This document shows, in pieces, positions 15,586 to 23,964 of a stretch of 32,807 nucleotides of DNA. Every line of letters begins with the position of its first letter. Positions within the stretch are counted from its first letter, which is position 1. The stretch is from an uncultured Oscillospiraceae bacterium (lineage in GTDB: Bacteria > Bacillota > Clostridia > Oscillospirales > Oscillospiraceae), in NCBI GenBank assembly GCA_947626905.1, contig CANQUE010000023.1, positions 1 to 32,807 on the forward strand, in the 5' to 3' direction. The notes under the pieces are model-generated. The model saw nothing but the letters and a program-made list of their open reading frames with translations. It was not told where the DNA came from and made no database searches. The position numbers were made by a program, and so were the translations under genes.

Positions 15586-17302
15586 ATATGAACGCTGGCT
15601 GGACAGCCCCGCTCTGTCCGACGAGGAGTGGCGGGAACTGGACGCGATCCGGGATAACGACGACGAGATCAAAAGCCGCTTCCGCGGCCCTCTGGAGTTC
15701 GGCACCGCCGGACTGCGGGGCGTGATGGGCACGGGCCTGGCCCGGATGAATGTCCATGTGGTCCGCTGGGCCACCCAGGCTTTCGCCTCCCTCATCGTGG
15801 CCGAGGGGGACGAGGCCCGGCGCAAGGGCGTGGTCATCGCCTACGACTGCCGGATCAACAGTCCGGAATTCTCCCGAGAGGCGGCCTGTATATGCGCCGC
15901 CAACGGCATCCATGTGCGCATCTTCGACGCCCTGCGCCCCACGCCTGAGCTGAGCTTCGCGGTGCTCCACTATGGCGCCACGGCGGGCATCAACGTCACC
16001 GCCAGCCATAACCCCAAGGCCTACAACGGCTACAAGGTCTACTGGTCCGACGGCGCCCAGCTGCCCCCTCATCACGCGGAGGCGGTGGCCAAGAACATGG
16101 CCGCCATCGACATCTTCTCGGGCGTGTGCTCCATGCCCTTTGACGAGGCGGTCCAGAAGGGCCTGATCGAGTATCTTGGCGCGGAAACGGACGAGCTGTT
16201 TTTGCAGAACGTGCTGGGCCAGGCCATCGACCCGGCGGCGGTAAAGGCCGTGGCGGACGACTTCGCGGTGGTCTACACCCCCTTCCACGGAGCGGGCCAT
16301 ATCCTGGTGCCTGAGGCGCTGAAGCGTCTGGGCCTGAAGCACATCCATCCCGTGCCCGAGCAGATGGTCATCGACGGGTCCTTCCCCACGGTGGAGAGCC
16401 CCAATCCGGAGAATCCGGAGGGCTTTTATCTGGCGGTGGATCTGGCCCGGAAGGTGAACAGCGACCTGATCATCGGCACCGACCCGGACTCCGACCGGGT
16501 GGGCGTCATGGCCAGGGGCAAGGACGGGGATTATCACACCATCACCGGCAACCAGATGGGCTCTCTTCTGGCGGATTACGTCATCAACGCCCGGAAGGCC
16601 AGCCATACCATGCCGGAAAAGCCGGTCATCCTGTCCACCATCGTTTCCACCTCCATGACCAAGACCATCTGCGAGCAGAACGGCGTGGCCTTTGGGGAGA
16701 CCTTTACCGGCTTCAAGTTCATGGCCGAGAGGCTGAGCGGCTATGCCGCCGCGGGCACCGGAGAGAAGTACCTGCTGGCCTTTGAGGAGAGCTATGGCTA
16801 CATGGCGGGCGACTACGTCCGGGACAAGGACGCCGTCACCGCCTCCATGATGATCGCCGAGATGGCCGCTCACTACTATCAAAAGGGCATGACGCTGCTG
16901 GACGCGCTGGACGCGCTCTATGAAAAATATGGTTACTTCTCCGAAAAGACCGTGAACATCTATATGGAAGGGGTGGACGGCCCGGAGCGCATGGCCGCGC
17001 TGATGGCCAGTCTGCGGGAGAGCACCCCCTCGGAGATCGCCGGCCAGCGGGTGATCCGCATGCGGGATTACCGGGACGGCACCATCACCGTGCCAGGCCT
17101 GGGCCCTGTGGGCCGCACGCCCATTTCCGGGTCAAACGTCCTGTATTTTGAACTGGAGAACGACACAAACTTTATTATCCGGCCCTCCGGCACCGAGCCC
17201 AAGATCAAGGTCTACATCCTCGTCAAGGGGAAACAGCGGGCCGAGTGCCAGGCCAAGCTGGACGCCTGCGCCGCCGCGGCGGAGGCCCTGGGAAAGGAGT
17301 AA
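15566..17302 (+). CDS. Phospho-sugar mutase (alpha-D-phosphohexomutase, PgcA type)
   Basis: This 578-residue enzyme interconverts hexose 1- and 6-phosphates, probably glucose, feeding UDP-glucose and wall polymers. All four active-site elements are present: the phosphoserine loop TASHNPK (Ser147), the metal loop GTDPDSDR (Asp306, 308, 310), the sugar loop FEESYGYM, and the phosphate loop RPSGTEPK (539-546). The length and N-terminus (LEFGTAGLRG) fit the Firmicute PgcA/phosphoglucomutase-phosphomannomutase group rather than GlmM, which is about 450 residues. AAAGGAG precedes ATG 15566, inside the end of the small upstream gene. Confidence 0.95.
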   Translation: MTNYRNEYERWLDSPALSDEEWRELDAIRDNDDEIKSRFRGPLEFGTAGLRGVMGTGLARMNVHVVRWATQAFASLIVAEGDEARRKGVVIAYDCRINSPEFSREAACICAANGIHVRIFDALRPTPELSFAVLHYGATAGINVTASHNPKAYNGYKVYWSDGAQLPPHHAEAVAKNMAAIDIFSGVCSMPFDEAVQKGLIEYLGAETDELFLQNVLGQAIDPAAVKAVADDFAVVYTPFHGAGHILVPEALKRLGLKHIHPVPEQMVIDGSFPTVESPNPENPEGFYLAVDLARKVNSDLIIGTDPDSDRVGVMARGKDGDYHTITGNQMGSLLADYVINARKASHTMPEKPVILSTIVSTSMTKTICEQNGVAFGETFTGFKFMAERLSGYAAAGTGEKYLLAFEESYGYMAGDYVRDKDAVTASMMIAEMAAHYYQKGMTLLDALDALYEKYGYFSEKTVNIYMEGVDGPERMAALMASLRESTPSEIAGQRVIRMRDYRDGTITVPGLGPVGRTPISGSNVLYFELENDTNFIIRPSGTEPKIKVYILVKGKQRAECQAKLDACAAAAEALGKE

Positions 17303-17312
17303 TCCCCGAGCA

Positions 17313-18176
17313 ATGAAAAAGATCCTCAGCATCGCGCTCATCCTGTGCGTCCTGCTGGCGTTGGGCACGCCCGCCTTCGCCCTGAGCGAGGGCCAGGAGC
17401 GGGTGGTGATCGGCGCCGATCTGAACGAGGAGCAGATCCAGAACGTATACAGCCAGTTCGGTCTGGCCCGGGGCAGCGTGACGGAGCTGACCGTCACCAA
17501 CGCCGAGGAGCGGGACTATCTGGAGGGGCTGGTGGATGAGAGCATCATCGGCACCAACTCCATCTCCTGCGTGTATATCAAAACGCTGGGCGCCGACGCG
17601 GGCATGAGCGTACAGACCAGCAACATCACCTGGTGCACCGAGGACATGTACAAGGCCGCGCTGATGACCGCGGGCATCTACGACGCCCAGGTGAAGGTGG
17701 CCGCCCCCTTCGGGGTGTCCGGCACCGCCGCTCTCACCGGCATTTACAAGGCCTATGAGAACATCACCGGCGTGCAGCTGCAGGAGCAGGCAAAAGAGGC
17801 CGCCACCGACGAGCTGGTGATCACGGCCCAGCTGGCGGACCAGCTCAACGAAGAGGACGCCCTCGCCATCGTCAGCGAGCTGAAGCTGCTGCTGGACGAA
17901 ACCAAGACCATGACCGACGACCAGCTGCGGGAGCAGGTGGTCCAGATCGCCTCCCAGTACGGCTATACGCTGGACGACGCCACCATCGACCGGTTGATCG
18001 GCCTGTGCCGGGATCTGGAGGGCCTGTCCACCGACGAGCTGCAGCAGAAGGTCCAGCAGTTCAGGGACGCCCTCTCTTCCGTCGCCCAATACGCCCAGCA
18101 GGTCCAGGGCTTTGGGGCCAAGGTGGCCCAGTTCTTCCAAAGCATCGTGGACTTTTTCAAAAACCTTTTCAGCTGA
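17313..18176 (+). CDS. Secreted DUF1002 protein
   Basis: This 287-residue protein has a clear signal peptide (MKK, hydrophobic core, APAFA-type cleavage near residue 23). The mature region matches DUF1002 as I know it: GADLNEEQIQNVYSQFG, then a strand-rich part with CVYIKTLG and ITWCTEDMYKAALMTAGI, and a helical C-terminal half with repeated acidic helices. The function is unknown; the family occurs in Firmicutes. Start ATG 17313 follows AAAGGAG at 17294-17300 with normal spacing; a longer frame from 17148 lies inside the mutase and is not real. It ends the operon before the bidirectional terminator. Confidence 0.88.
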   Translation: MKKILSIALILCVLLALGTPAFALSEGQERVVIGADLNEEQIQNVYSQFGLARGSVTELTVTNAEERDYLEGLVDESIIGTNSISCVYIKTLGADAGMSVQTSNITWCTEDMYKAALMTAGIYDAQVKVAAPFGVSGTAALTGIYKAYENITGVQLQEQAKEAATDELVITAQLADQLNEEDALAIVSELKLLLDETKTMTDDQLREQVVQIASQYGYTLDDATIDRLIGLCRDLEGLSTDELQQKVQQFRDALSSVAQYAQQVQGFGAKVAQFFQSIVDFFKNLFS

Positions 18177-18191
18177 CGCCGCGCATACAAC

Positions 18192-18233
18192 AAAAGACCG
18201 GGGAGCGGCTGCTCCCCGGTCTTTTACTGTTTT
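18192..18233. terminator. Bidirectional terminator between DUF1002 and hydA
   Basis: A perfect 15-base-pair stem (18192-18206 with 18211-18225), loop GGCT. On the plus strand the stem ends in TTTT and is followed by ACTGTTTTTTT; on the minus strand it ends in TTTTG. It serves the two convergent operons. Confidence 0.92.
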
Positions 18234-18234
18234 T

Positions 18235-19932
18235 TTATTTCGCCGCTTTGTAGTGGACGTGGAGCAGCTCATGGGCCTGCTCCTGCAGCTCGTCCAGCAC
18301 GCGCACAACGATGGGGTTGCGCTCGGAGCTTTTGATGAGCGCCCGGCGGTCTGTATCGTACAGGCCCCCTGCCCGTTGGTTCTTCACCGCGGTCAGGCCG
18401 TAGGGCTGGCCCGCGCCGCCGACGCATCCGCCCTTGCAGGTCATCACTTCGATCAGATCGAAGTACTCCTCCCCCGCCTCGATGGCCGCCAGCAGCCCGC
18501 GCACGTTCACCAGTCCGTGGACCACCGCCAGACGGAGCATCCTGTCCCCCACCGGCAGGCTCACGGTGCGTATCGCGTCGGTGCCCCGCAGGCCGGAGAA
18601 TTCGATGTCCCGGAGGGTGTTCTTGCTCTTGTCCTCCATCACCCGGCGGACCACCGCCTCGGCCACGCCGCCGGTGGCGCCGAAGATGGTGCCGGCGCCG
18701 GTGCCCATGCCGAAGGGCAGGTCAGGGGCCTCCCCCTCCAGCTCCGCGAACCGGATGCCGGATTCCTTGATCATGTTGACCACCTCCTGGGTGGTCAGGA
18801 CCAGATCCACGTCCCGGCGGCCGTTGTGGGTGAACTCCTCCCGGGCCGCCTCGCCCTTCTTGGCGGTGCAGGGCATGATGGCGATATGATAGGTGGTCCG
18901 GCCGTCCTCTTTGTCCAGCTTGTCATGCTCCGCCCGGAGCACGGCGGCAAACATCTGCATGGGAGATTTGCAGGTGGAGATGTTCTTCAAAAACTGGGGC
19001 GCTTCGCTCTCCACGAACTTCACCCACGCCGGGCAGCAGCTGGTGAACATGGGGAAAGGTCCGCCCTTTTTCAGCCGCTCCAAAAACTCGTCGGCCTCTT
19101 CCATGACGGTCAGATCCGCTCCGAAGGTGGTGTCATACACCTCGTCCGCGCCCATCATCTTCAGCGCCGAGACCAGCCGGTTCAGGGTATTCACCCCCGG
19201 CTCCAGGCCGAAGGCCTCCCCCACCGCCACCCGGACGGCCGGGGCGATCTGGAACACCACCCGCTTGTTCGGGTCATGCAGGGCCCGCCAGGCGGCGCCG
19301 ATCTCGTTGTAGATGGTGATGGCGCCGGTGGGGCAGGCCGCGGCGCACTGGCCGCAGCCGATGCAGTTGGTTTCCGCCATCTTTTTGCCGAAGGCGGGCA
19401 TCACCTGCAGCTCGCTGCCCCGGTAGGCAAAATTCAGGATGCTCATGCCCTGCATCTCCTCGCACACCCGGATGCAGTCGCCGCACAGGATGCACTTGTT
19501 GGGGTCCCGGACGATGGAGGGCGACGTGGAGTCCCGCTCATAGTGGGGGCGGGTGTCCTCAAAGCGGATGCGCCGCACGCCGAAGCGCAGCGCCAGCTCC
19601 TGCAGCCGGCAGTTGCCGTTCTTCTCGCAGGTGGTGCAGTCCCGGCAGTGGCTGGCCAGCATCAGCTCCAGATTCAGCCGCCGGTGCTTGAGCAGCTTGG
19701 CCGTATTGGTGCGGATGCGCATGCCGTCCCGGGGCTCCATGGAGCAGGACGCGTCGATCTTTCCCCGCTCGTCCTCCACCACGCACATCCGGCAGGCGCC
19801 GTAGACGCTCAGCTCGGAGTAGTAGCAAAACGTGGGCATATCGATGCCCGCCTTGCGGATGACGGCCAGGACGTTCTTCTCCCCGTCGAAGGGGACCCGC
19901 TGTCCGTCGATATACATGATCCCTTTTGCCAT
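18235..19932 (-). CDS. hydA: [FeFe]-hydrogenase catalytic subunit HydA (NADH-linked, group A)
   Basis: The catalytic subunit (565 aa) makes or oxidises H2. In order: a [2Fe-2S] domain (Cys36, 47, 50, 63); a His-Cys3 cluster (His95, Cys99, 102, 108); two [4Fe-4S] clusters (Cys147/150/153/157 and 190/193/196/200); and the H-cluster domain with TSCCPAW (Cys299/300), MPCTAK (Cys355), FGATGG and TCKGGC (Cys499, 503). From memory these positions equal those of Clostridium pasteurianum CpI, including the proton path (Glu279, Glu282, Cys299, Ser319). Odd points are Thr498 and Lys500 beside the H-cluster cysteine, where Ala and Pro are usual. It is the last gene of hydC-hydB-hydA, which suggests an electron-bifurcating or NADH-dependent complex. 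The maturases HydEFG are not in the window. Confidence 0.97.
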   Translation of the reverse strand: MAKGIMYIDGQRVPFDGEKNVLAVIRKAGIDMPTFCYYSELSVYGACRMCVVEDERGKIDASCSMEPRDGMRIRTNTAKLLKHRRLNLELMLASHCRDCTTCEKNGNCRLQELALRFGVRRIRFEDTRPHYERDSTSPSIVRDPNKCILCGDCIRVCEEMQGMSILNFAYRGSELQVMPAFGKKMAETNCIGCGQCAAACPTGAITIYNEIGAAWRALHDPNKRVVFQIAPAVRVAVGEAFGLEPGVNTLNRLVSALKMMGADEVYDTTFGADLTVMEEADEFLERLKKGGPFPMFTSCCPAWVKFVESEAPQFLKNISTCKSPMQMFAAVLRAEHDKLDKEDGRTTYHIAIMPCTAKKGEAAREEFTHNGRRDVDLVLTTQEVVNMIKESGIRFAELEGEAPDLPFGMGTGAGTIFGATGGVAEAVVRRVMEDKSKNTLRDIEFSGLRGTDAIRTVSLPVGDRMLRLAVVHGLVNVRGLLAAIEAGEEYFDLIEVMTCKGGCVGGAGQPYGLTAVKNQRAGGLYDTDRRALIKSSERNPIVVRVLDELQEQAHELLHVHYKAAK

Positions 19933-19936
19933 TTTC

Positions 19937-21844
19937 TCAGCCCTCCTTCGCAGCGGTGATGGCCCCGAAGGGGCAGTTGGAAACGCAGGCGCCGCAGTTG
20001 ACGCACTTGGCCGGGTCGATGGAGTGAGGCTGCTTCACCGTGCCGGAGATGGCCTCCATGGGGCAGTTTTTGCGGCACTTGCCGCAGCCCTTGCACTTTT
20101 CCGCGTCGATGACCGGATGGGGCTTCTCCCGGTTGCAGATGGGGCAGTGGTGATCAACCACATGGCGCAGATACTCGTCCCGGAAGTATTTCAGGGTGCT
20201 CTGCACCGGCTTGCAGGCGCTCTGGCCCAGGCCGCACAGGGCGGTGTTGGTGATGGTGTCCGCCAGCTCCTCCAGCAGATCCAGATCCTCCAGCGTGCCC
20301 TTGTTGGCCACGATGCGGTTGAGGATCTCCAGCATCCGCTTGGTGCCCTCCCGGCAGGGGACGCACTTGCCGCAGGATTCCTTCTGGGTGAACTCCATGA
20401 AGAACCGGGCGGTCTCCACCATGCAGGTGTCCTCGTCCATGACCACCAGGCCGCCGGAGCCGATCATGGCGCCGATGCTCTTGAGGGAGTCAAAGTCCAG
20501 CGGCAGGTTCAGATGCTCGTCGCTGGCGCAGCAGCAGCCGCCGGAGGGGCCGCCGATCTGCACGGCCTTGAAGGCCTTGCCCTTGCGGATGCCGCCGCCG
20601 ATGTCGAAGATGACCTCCCGGACGGTGGTGCCCATAGGCACCTCGATGAGCCCGGTGTTCACCACGTTGCCCGTCAGGGCGAAGGCCTTGGTGCCAGGGC
20701 TGGTCTTGGTGCCGATGGAGCGGTACCAGTCCACGCCGTTGCGGATGATCAGGGGCACGTTGGCAAAAGTTTCCACATTGTTGAGCACCGTGGGCTTGGC
20801 CCACAGGCCCTGCTCGATGGTGCGGGGCGGCTTCACCCGGGGCATGCCCCGCTTGCCCTCGATGGAGGCGGTCAGTGCGCTGCCCTCGCCGCAGACGAAG
20901 GCTCCCGCGCCCCGGTTGACGTGGATGCGGAAAGAGAAGTCGGAGCCCATGATGTGCTCGCCCAGCAGGCCGTATTCCTCCGCCAGGGCGATGGCCGCCT
21001 TCAGCCGGCTCACCGCCAGAGGATACTCAGCCCGGACATAGATATAGCCCTCGTGGCTGCCCACGGCCCGGCCGGCGATCATCATGCCCTCCAGCACGGA
21101 GTGGGGGTTGCCCTCCATGACGGAGCGGTCCATGAACGCGCCGGGGTCGCCCTCGTCGCCGTTGCAGACGATGTATTTCACGTCCGCCTTCTGGCGCCGG
21201 GCGCCGTCCCACTTCCGTCCGGCGGGGAAGCCGCCGCCGCCCCGGCCCCGCAGGCCGGAATCGGTGATGGCCCGGCAGATCTCCTCGTCGGTCATCTCGA
21301 ACAGCGCCTTCTCAAAGGCCGCGTATCCGCCCTTGGCCACATATTCCTCGATGTCCTCCGCGTCGGAGCGGCCGCAGTTTTCCAGCACCACACGGTGCTG
21401 CTTCTTATAAAAAGGGATATCCTCCTGCCGGGGATAGGCCACCCCGTCCAGCTTGTACACCAGCCGGTCGATGATCTCGCCGCCCAGGACGGTCTTTTCG
21501 ATGATCTCGTGACAGTCCTCCGGCTTGACATGGATGTACATGACACCCATGGGCTCGATGTGGACCAGCGGCCCCATCTCGCAAAAGCCGTGGCAGCCGC
21601 TCATCTTCACGTGCAGGCTCTTCTCCTCGTCGGAGTCGTGCTTCAGTCCCACATAGACCGTCAGTCCCCGCTTTTCGCACTCGGCCTTGATGTTGTCGTA
21701 TATTTTCAGGGCTCCGCCCGCGATGCAGCCGGTGCCGGCGCAGATCAGCACGCTGGTGACCTGTTCGCTCTGGCGCAGGGCGTTCTTGGCGTTGGCCTGG
21801 AACACATGGAACGTGTCCCGGGTCAGCTTATTGCGTCGTATCAT
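19937..21844 (-). CDS. hydB: Hydrogenase flavin subunit HydB (NuoF-like)
   Basis: This 635-residue subunit binds NAD(H) and FMN and passes electrons to HydA. The N-terminal thioredoxin-like [2Fe-2S] domain has Cys35, 40, 84 and 88. The NuoF core has the glycine-rich GRGGGGFPAGRKW loop (199-212, NADH/FMN), NGDEGDPGAF, GAGAFVCGEGSAL and GGPSGG, and a [4Fe-4S] cluster at Cys491, 494, 497 and 537. The C-terminal extension has two ferredoxin clusters (Cys584/587/590/594 and 614/617/620/624) and a HHCPIC element (565-570), likely metal-binding. This full set fits bifurcating HydB. It overlaps hydC by four bases and lies four bases before hydA. Confidence 0.97.
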   Translation of the reverse strand: MIRRNKLTRDTFHVFQANAKNALRQSEQVTSVLICAGTGCIAGGALKIYDNIKAECEKRGLTVYVGLKHDSDEEKSLHVKMSGCHGFCEMGPLVHIEPMGVMYIHVKPEDCHEIIEKTVLGGEIIDRLVYKLDGVAYPRQEDIPFYKKQHRVVLENCGRSDAEDIEEYVAKGGYAAFEKALFEMTDEEICRAITDSGLRGRGGGGFPAGRKWDGARRQKADVKYIVCNGDEGDPGAFMDRSVMEGNPHSVLEGMMIAGRAVGSHEGYIYVRAEYPLAVSRLKAAIALAEEYGLLGEHIMGSDFSFRIHVNRGAGAFVCGEGSALTASIEGKRGMPRVKPPRTIEQGLWAKPTVLNNVETFANVPLIIRNGVDWYRSIGTKTSPGTKAFALTGNVVNTGLIEVPMGTTVREVIFDIGGGIRKGKAFKAVQIGGPSGGCCCASDEHLNLPLDFDSLKSIGAMIGSGGLVVMDEDTCMVETARFFMEFTQKESCGKCVPCREGTKRMLEILNRIVANKGTLEDLDLLEELADTITNTALCGLGQSACKPVQSTLKYFRDEYLRHVVDHHCPICNREKPHPVIDAEKCKGCGKCRKNCPMEAISGTVKQPHSIDPAKCVNCGACVSNCPFGAITAAKEG

Positions 21845-22335
21845 ACCGCGGCGTCCTCCTTCTGGCGGATCTGTTCCATCAGCGCCACGGCGCTCTCCGG
21901 GGTCATTTTGGCGTGGACCTCGCCGTCGATGGTCATCACCGGCGCCAGACCGCAGGCGCCAAGGCAGGCCACAGTTTCCAGGGTGAACATCCCGTCGGAG
22001 GAGGTCTTCCTCTTCCCCTTCAGGGCCAGATACTCCCGGATGGTGTCATAGATGGGCTGGCTTTTGCGCACATGGCAGGCAGTGCCCGTGCAGATGCGGA
22101 TGATGTGCTTTCCCTTGGCCTCCAGGGAGAAATTCTCATAGAACGTGGCCACGCTGTACACCTTGGCGGTGCTGACGCCCAGCTTCTCGGCAATGACGGT
22201 CAGCGCCTCCTCGCTCAGGTACTTGAACTCATTTTGCACATCCTGCAAAATGGCGATGAGGTTGGATTCCTGGCAGTCATAGCTGTCCACGATCCGCCCC
22301 ACCGCGTCGGCTTGTTGTCGGTTTTCTCTCTTCAT
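21841..22335 (-). CDS. hydC: Hydrogenase subunit HydC (NuoE-like)
   Basis: This 164-residue subunit has an N-terminal helical bundle (10-70; ATFYENFS) and a thioredoxin-like [2Fe-2S] domain with Cys82 and Cys87 in CTGTAC and Cys124 and Cys128 in CLGAC. It completes the HydABC trimer with the flavin subunit. It is the first gene of the operon, preceded by AGGGTGAG, and its stop overlaps the hydB start (21841-21844). Confidence 0.95.
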   Translation of the reverse strand: MKRENRQQADAVGRIVDSYDCQESNLIAILQDVQNEFKYLSEEALTVIAEKLGVSTAKVYSVATFYENFSLEAKGKHIIRICTGTACHVRKSQPIYDTIREYLALKGKRKTSSDGMFTLETVACLGACGLAPVMTIDGEVHAKMTPESAVALMEQIRQKEDAAV

Positions 22336-22373
22336 TTTCTCACCCTACAATATAATATGGCCCATGATATGCT

Positions 22374-22404
22374 AAGGCGCATACAGTATACCTGTATGCG
22401 CCTT
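22374..22404 (-). repeat. Perfect palindrome over the hyd promoter
   Basis: AAGGCGCATACAG (22374-22386) and CTGTATGCGCCTT (22392-22404) form 13-base arms around five bases. On the minus strand it covers the spacer end, the -10 box and the start site of the hyd promoter. That position suits a repressor site; the sequence does not look like a Rex site (TTGTTAA-type). As RNA only half of the repeat would be transcribed from this promoter. It could also cap transcripts of the upstream M32 gene, but no T-run follows on the minus strand. Confidence 0.8.
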
Positions 22405-22413
22405 TTGCGTCAA
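22385..22413 (-). promoter_or_regulatory. Promoter of hydCBA
   Basis: On the minus strand TTGACG (22413-22408), 17 bases and TATACT (22390-22385) form a near-consensus vegetative promoter, with the start expected near 22378, 43 bases before hydC. Confidence 0.82.
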
Positions 22414-22451
22414 TACTTACAATTACGTCAAAATATCCAATTTTTTCCCAA

Positions 22452-23951
22452 TTATTCGAGGCCGTACAGGGCGGAATACTTTTTGGTGAGATAATCGGTG
22501 TAGTACGTGGGATCAAACTCGCCGCAGGCGTTGGCGATCACCTGGTCGGGGGTGAGGATGCTGCCATATTTGTGTATCTTCTCCCGCAGCCAGCCGGTGA
22601 CCTGGCTCAGGTCTCCCCGGCCCACCGGGCCCCAGACGTCGATGTCCTTTTCCATGTTGGCCAGCATCTGGGCGCCGTAGGCGCTGCCTAAAGCGTAGGA
22701 GGGGAAATAGCCGAAGCTGCCGCCGGACCAGTGGGAATCCTGCAGGCATCCGTGCTTGTCGTCGGGCACGTCCACCCCCAGATATTCCTTGTACATGCTG
22801 TTCCACACCCCGGGCACGTCCTTCACCTCCAGGGTGCCGCCGATGAGCTGCTTTTCGATCTCATAGCGGATCATCACGTGCAGGCAGTAGGTCAGCTCGT
22901 CCGCCTCCGTGCGGATCAGGGAGGGCTGGGCCATGTTCACCGCCCGCCAGAACTGCTCCGCCGTGACGCCGGCCAGCTGCTGGGGGAAGAATCTCTGTAC
23001 CTTCGGATAGATGGCCTCGATGAAGGGCCGGGACCGGCCGATGATGTTCTCATAGAACCGGCTCTGGCTCTCGTGCACGCTCATGGACGCGCCCCCCGCC
23101 AGGCAGGTGTACTGCACCTCGTCGCAGACGCCCCGCTCATACAGGGCGTGGCCGCCCTCGTGGATCACGGAATACATGGACCCGGACACGTCGTTCTCCC
23201 GGTAATTGGTGGTGATGCGCACGTCCTTGTTGTTGAACTCCAGCGTGAAGGGATGCTCCGTCTCCCCGATGGTGCAATGGGCCCGGTCCAGCCCCATCAC
23301 CTCCATCAGATAGTCGGAGAACTGCCGCTGCTGCTGGGCGGGATAGTGCTTGTGCAAAAAGCTCACGTCCGGCTGGGGCTTCTGGCCCACGGCCCGGATC
23401 AGGGGCACCAGGCGCTGGCGCAGCACGTCGAAAAACCGGTCCAGATAGGTCGTGTTCAGGCCCCGCTCATAGTTGTCCAGCAGCGCGTCGTAGGGGGCCT
23501 TGTCCGGGTCATAGTAACCGGCGAATTTCCGGTTGAAGGCCACCAGCTTCTCCAGGCAGGGCTGGAACAGCGCAAAATCGCTGGTCTCCTTGGCCTTGTG
23601 CCAGACGTCGCTGGCCTCGTTGGTCAGCTGGGCGTAAGCCATATACTCCTGGGCAGGGATCCGGGTCAGCTTGCGCACGCTCCGGCCCAGCTCCTCCACC
23701 TGCCGGGCCTGTATCTGGTCCAGCTGGTCTTTGTGTTCCTCCAGGCAGGCCAGGGCCTCGGCCAGCTCCGGGCTGGTCATGAGCTTGTGCTCCTCCCCCG
23801 CCAGGATGCTCAGGGCCACGCCCCGGCCCTCCGCCGTGTCCTTGGGGGCCACGGTGACGCTGTCCAGATACAGCGCCGAGCTGGCCGAGCCAAAGGCGTA
23901 CATCTTTTTCTGGATGTCCTCCAAAACCTGCAGTGCTTGCTTATGCTCCAT
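22452..23951 (-). CDS. M32 metallocarboxypeptidase (carboxypeptidase Taq family)
   Basis: This cytoplasmic zinc carboxypeptidase has 499 residues from ATG 23951, normal for the family. The HExxH zinc site is HEGGHALYE (His264, Glu265, His268), with the third ligand Glu294 in SVHESQSRFYEN. DVRITTNY (243-250) before it and ALGSAYGAQM near the end are also typical. It removes C-terminal residues from peptides. AAAGGAGAACGATC precedes the ATG; an extended frame from 23978 would overlap the upstream stop. Its gene follows the SGNH gene by 13 bases, so it is in the acylation operon, although no functional link is evident. It adds to the two peptidases near the left end. Confidence 0.95.
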   Translation of the reverse strand: MEHKQALQVLEDIQKKMYAFGSASSALYLDSVTVAPKDTAEGRGVALSILAGEEHKLMTSPELAEALACLEEHKDQLDQIQARQVEELGRSVRKLTRIPAQEYMAYAQLTNEASDVWHKAKETSDFALFQPCLEKLVAFNRKFAGYYDPDKAPYDALLDNYERGLNTTYLDRFFDVLRQRLVPLIRAVGQKPQPDVSFLHKHYPAQQQRQFSDYLMEVMGLDRAHCTIGETEHPFTLEFNNKDVRITTNYRENDVSGSMYSVIHEGGHALYERGVCDEVQYTCLAGGASMSVHESQSRFYENIIGRSRPFIEAIYPKVQRFFPQQLAGVTAEQFWRAVNMAQPSLIRTEADELTYCLHVMIRYEIEKQLIGGTLEVKDVPGVWNSMYKEYLGVDVPDDKHGCLQDSHWSGGSFGYFPSYALGSAYGAQMLANMEKDIDVWGPVGRGDLSQVTGWLREKIHKYGSILTPDQVIANACGEFDPTYYTDYLTKKYSALYGLE

Positions 23952-23964
23952 GATCGTTCTCCTT

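Noticed and set aside
19832-22051. Plus-strand open frame of 739 codons opposite hydA/hydB/hydC
   Set aside because: It is the antisense shadow of three hydrogenase genes with full motif support.
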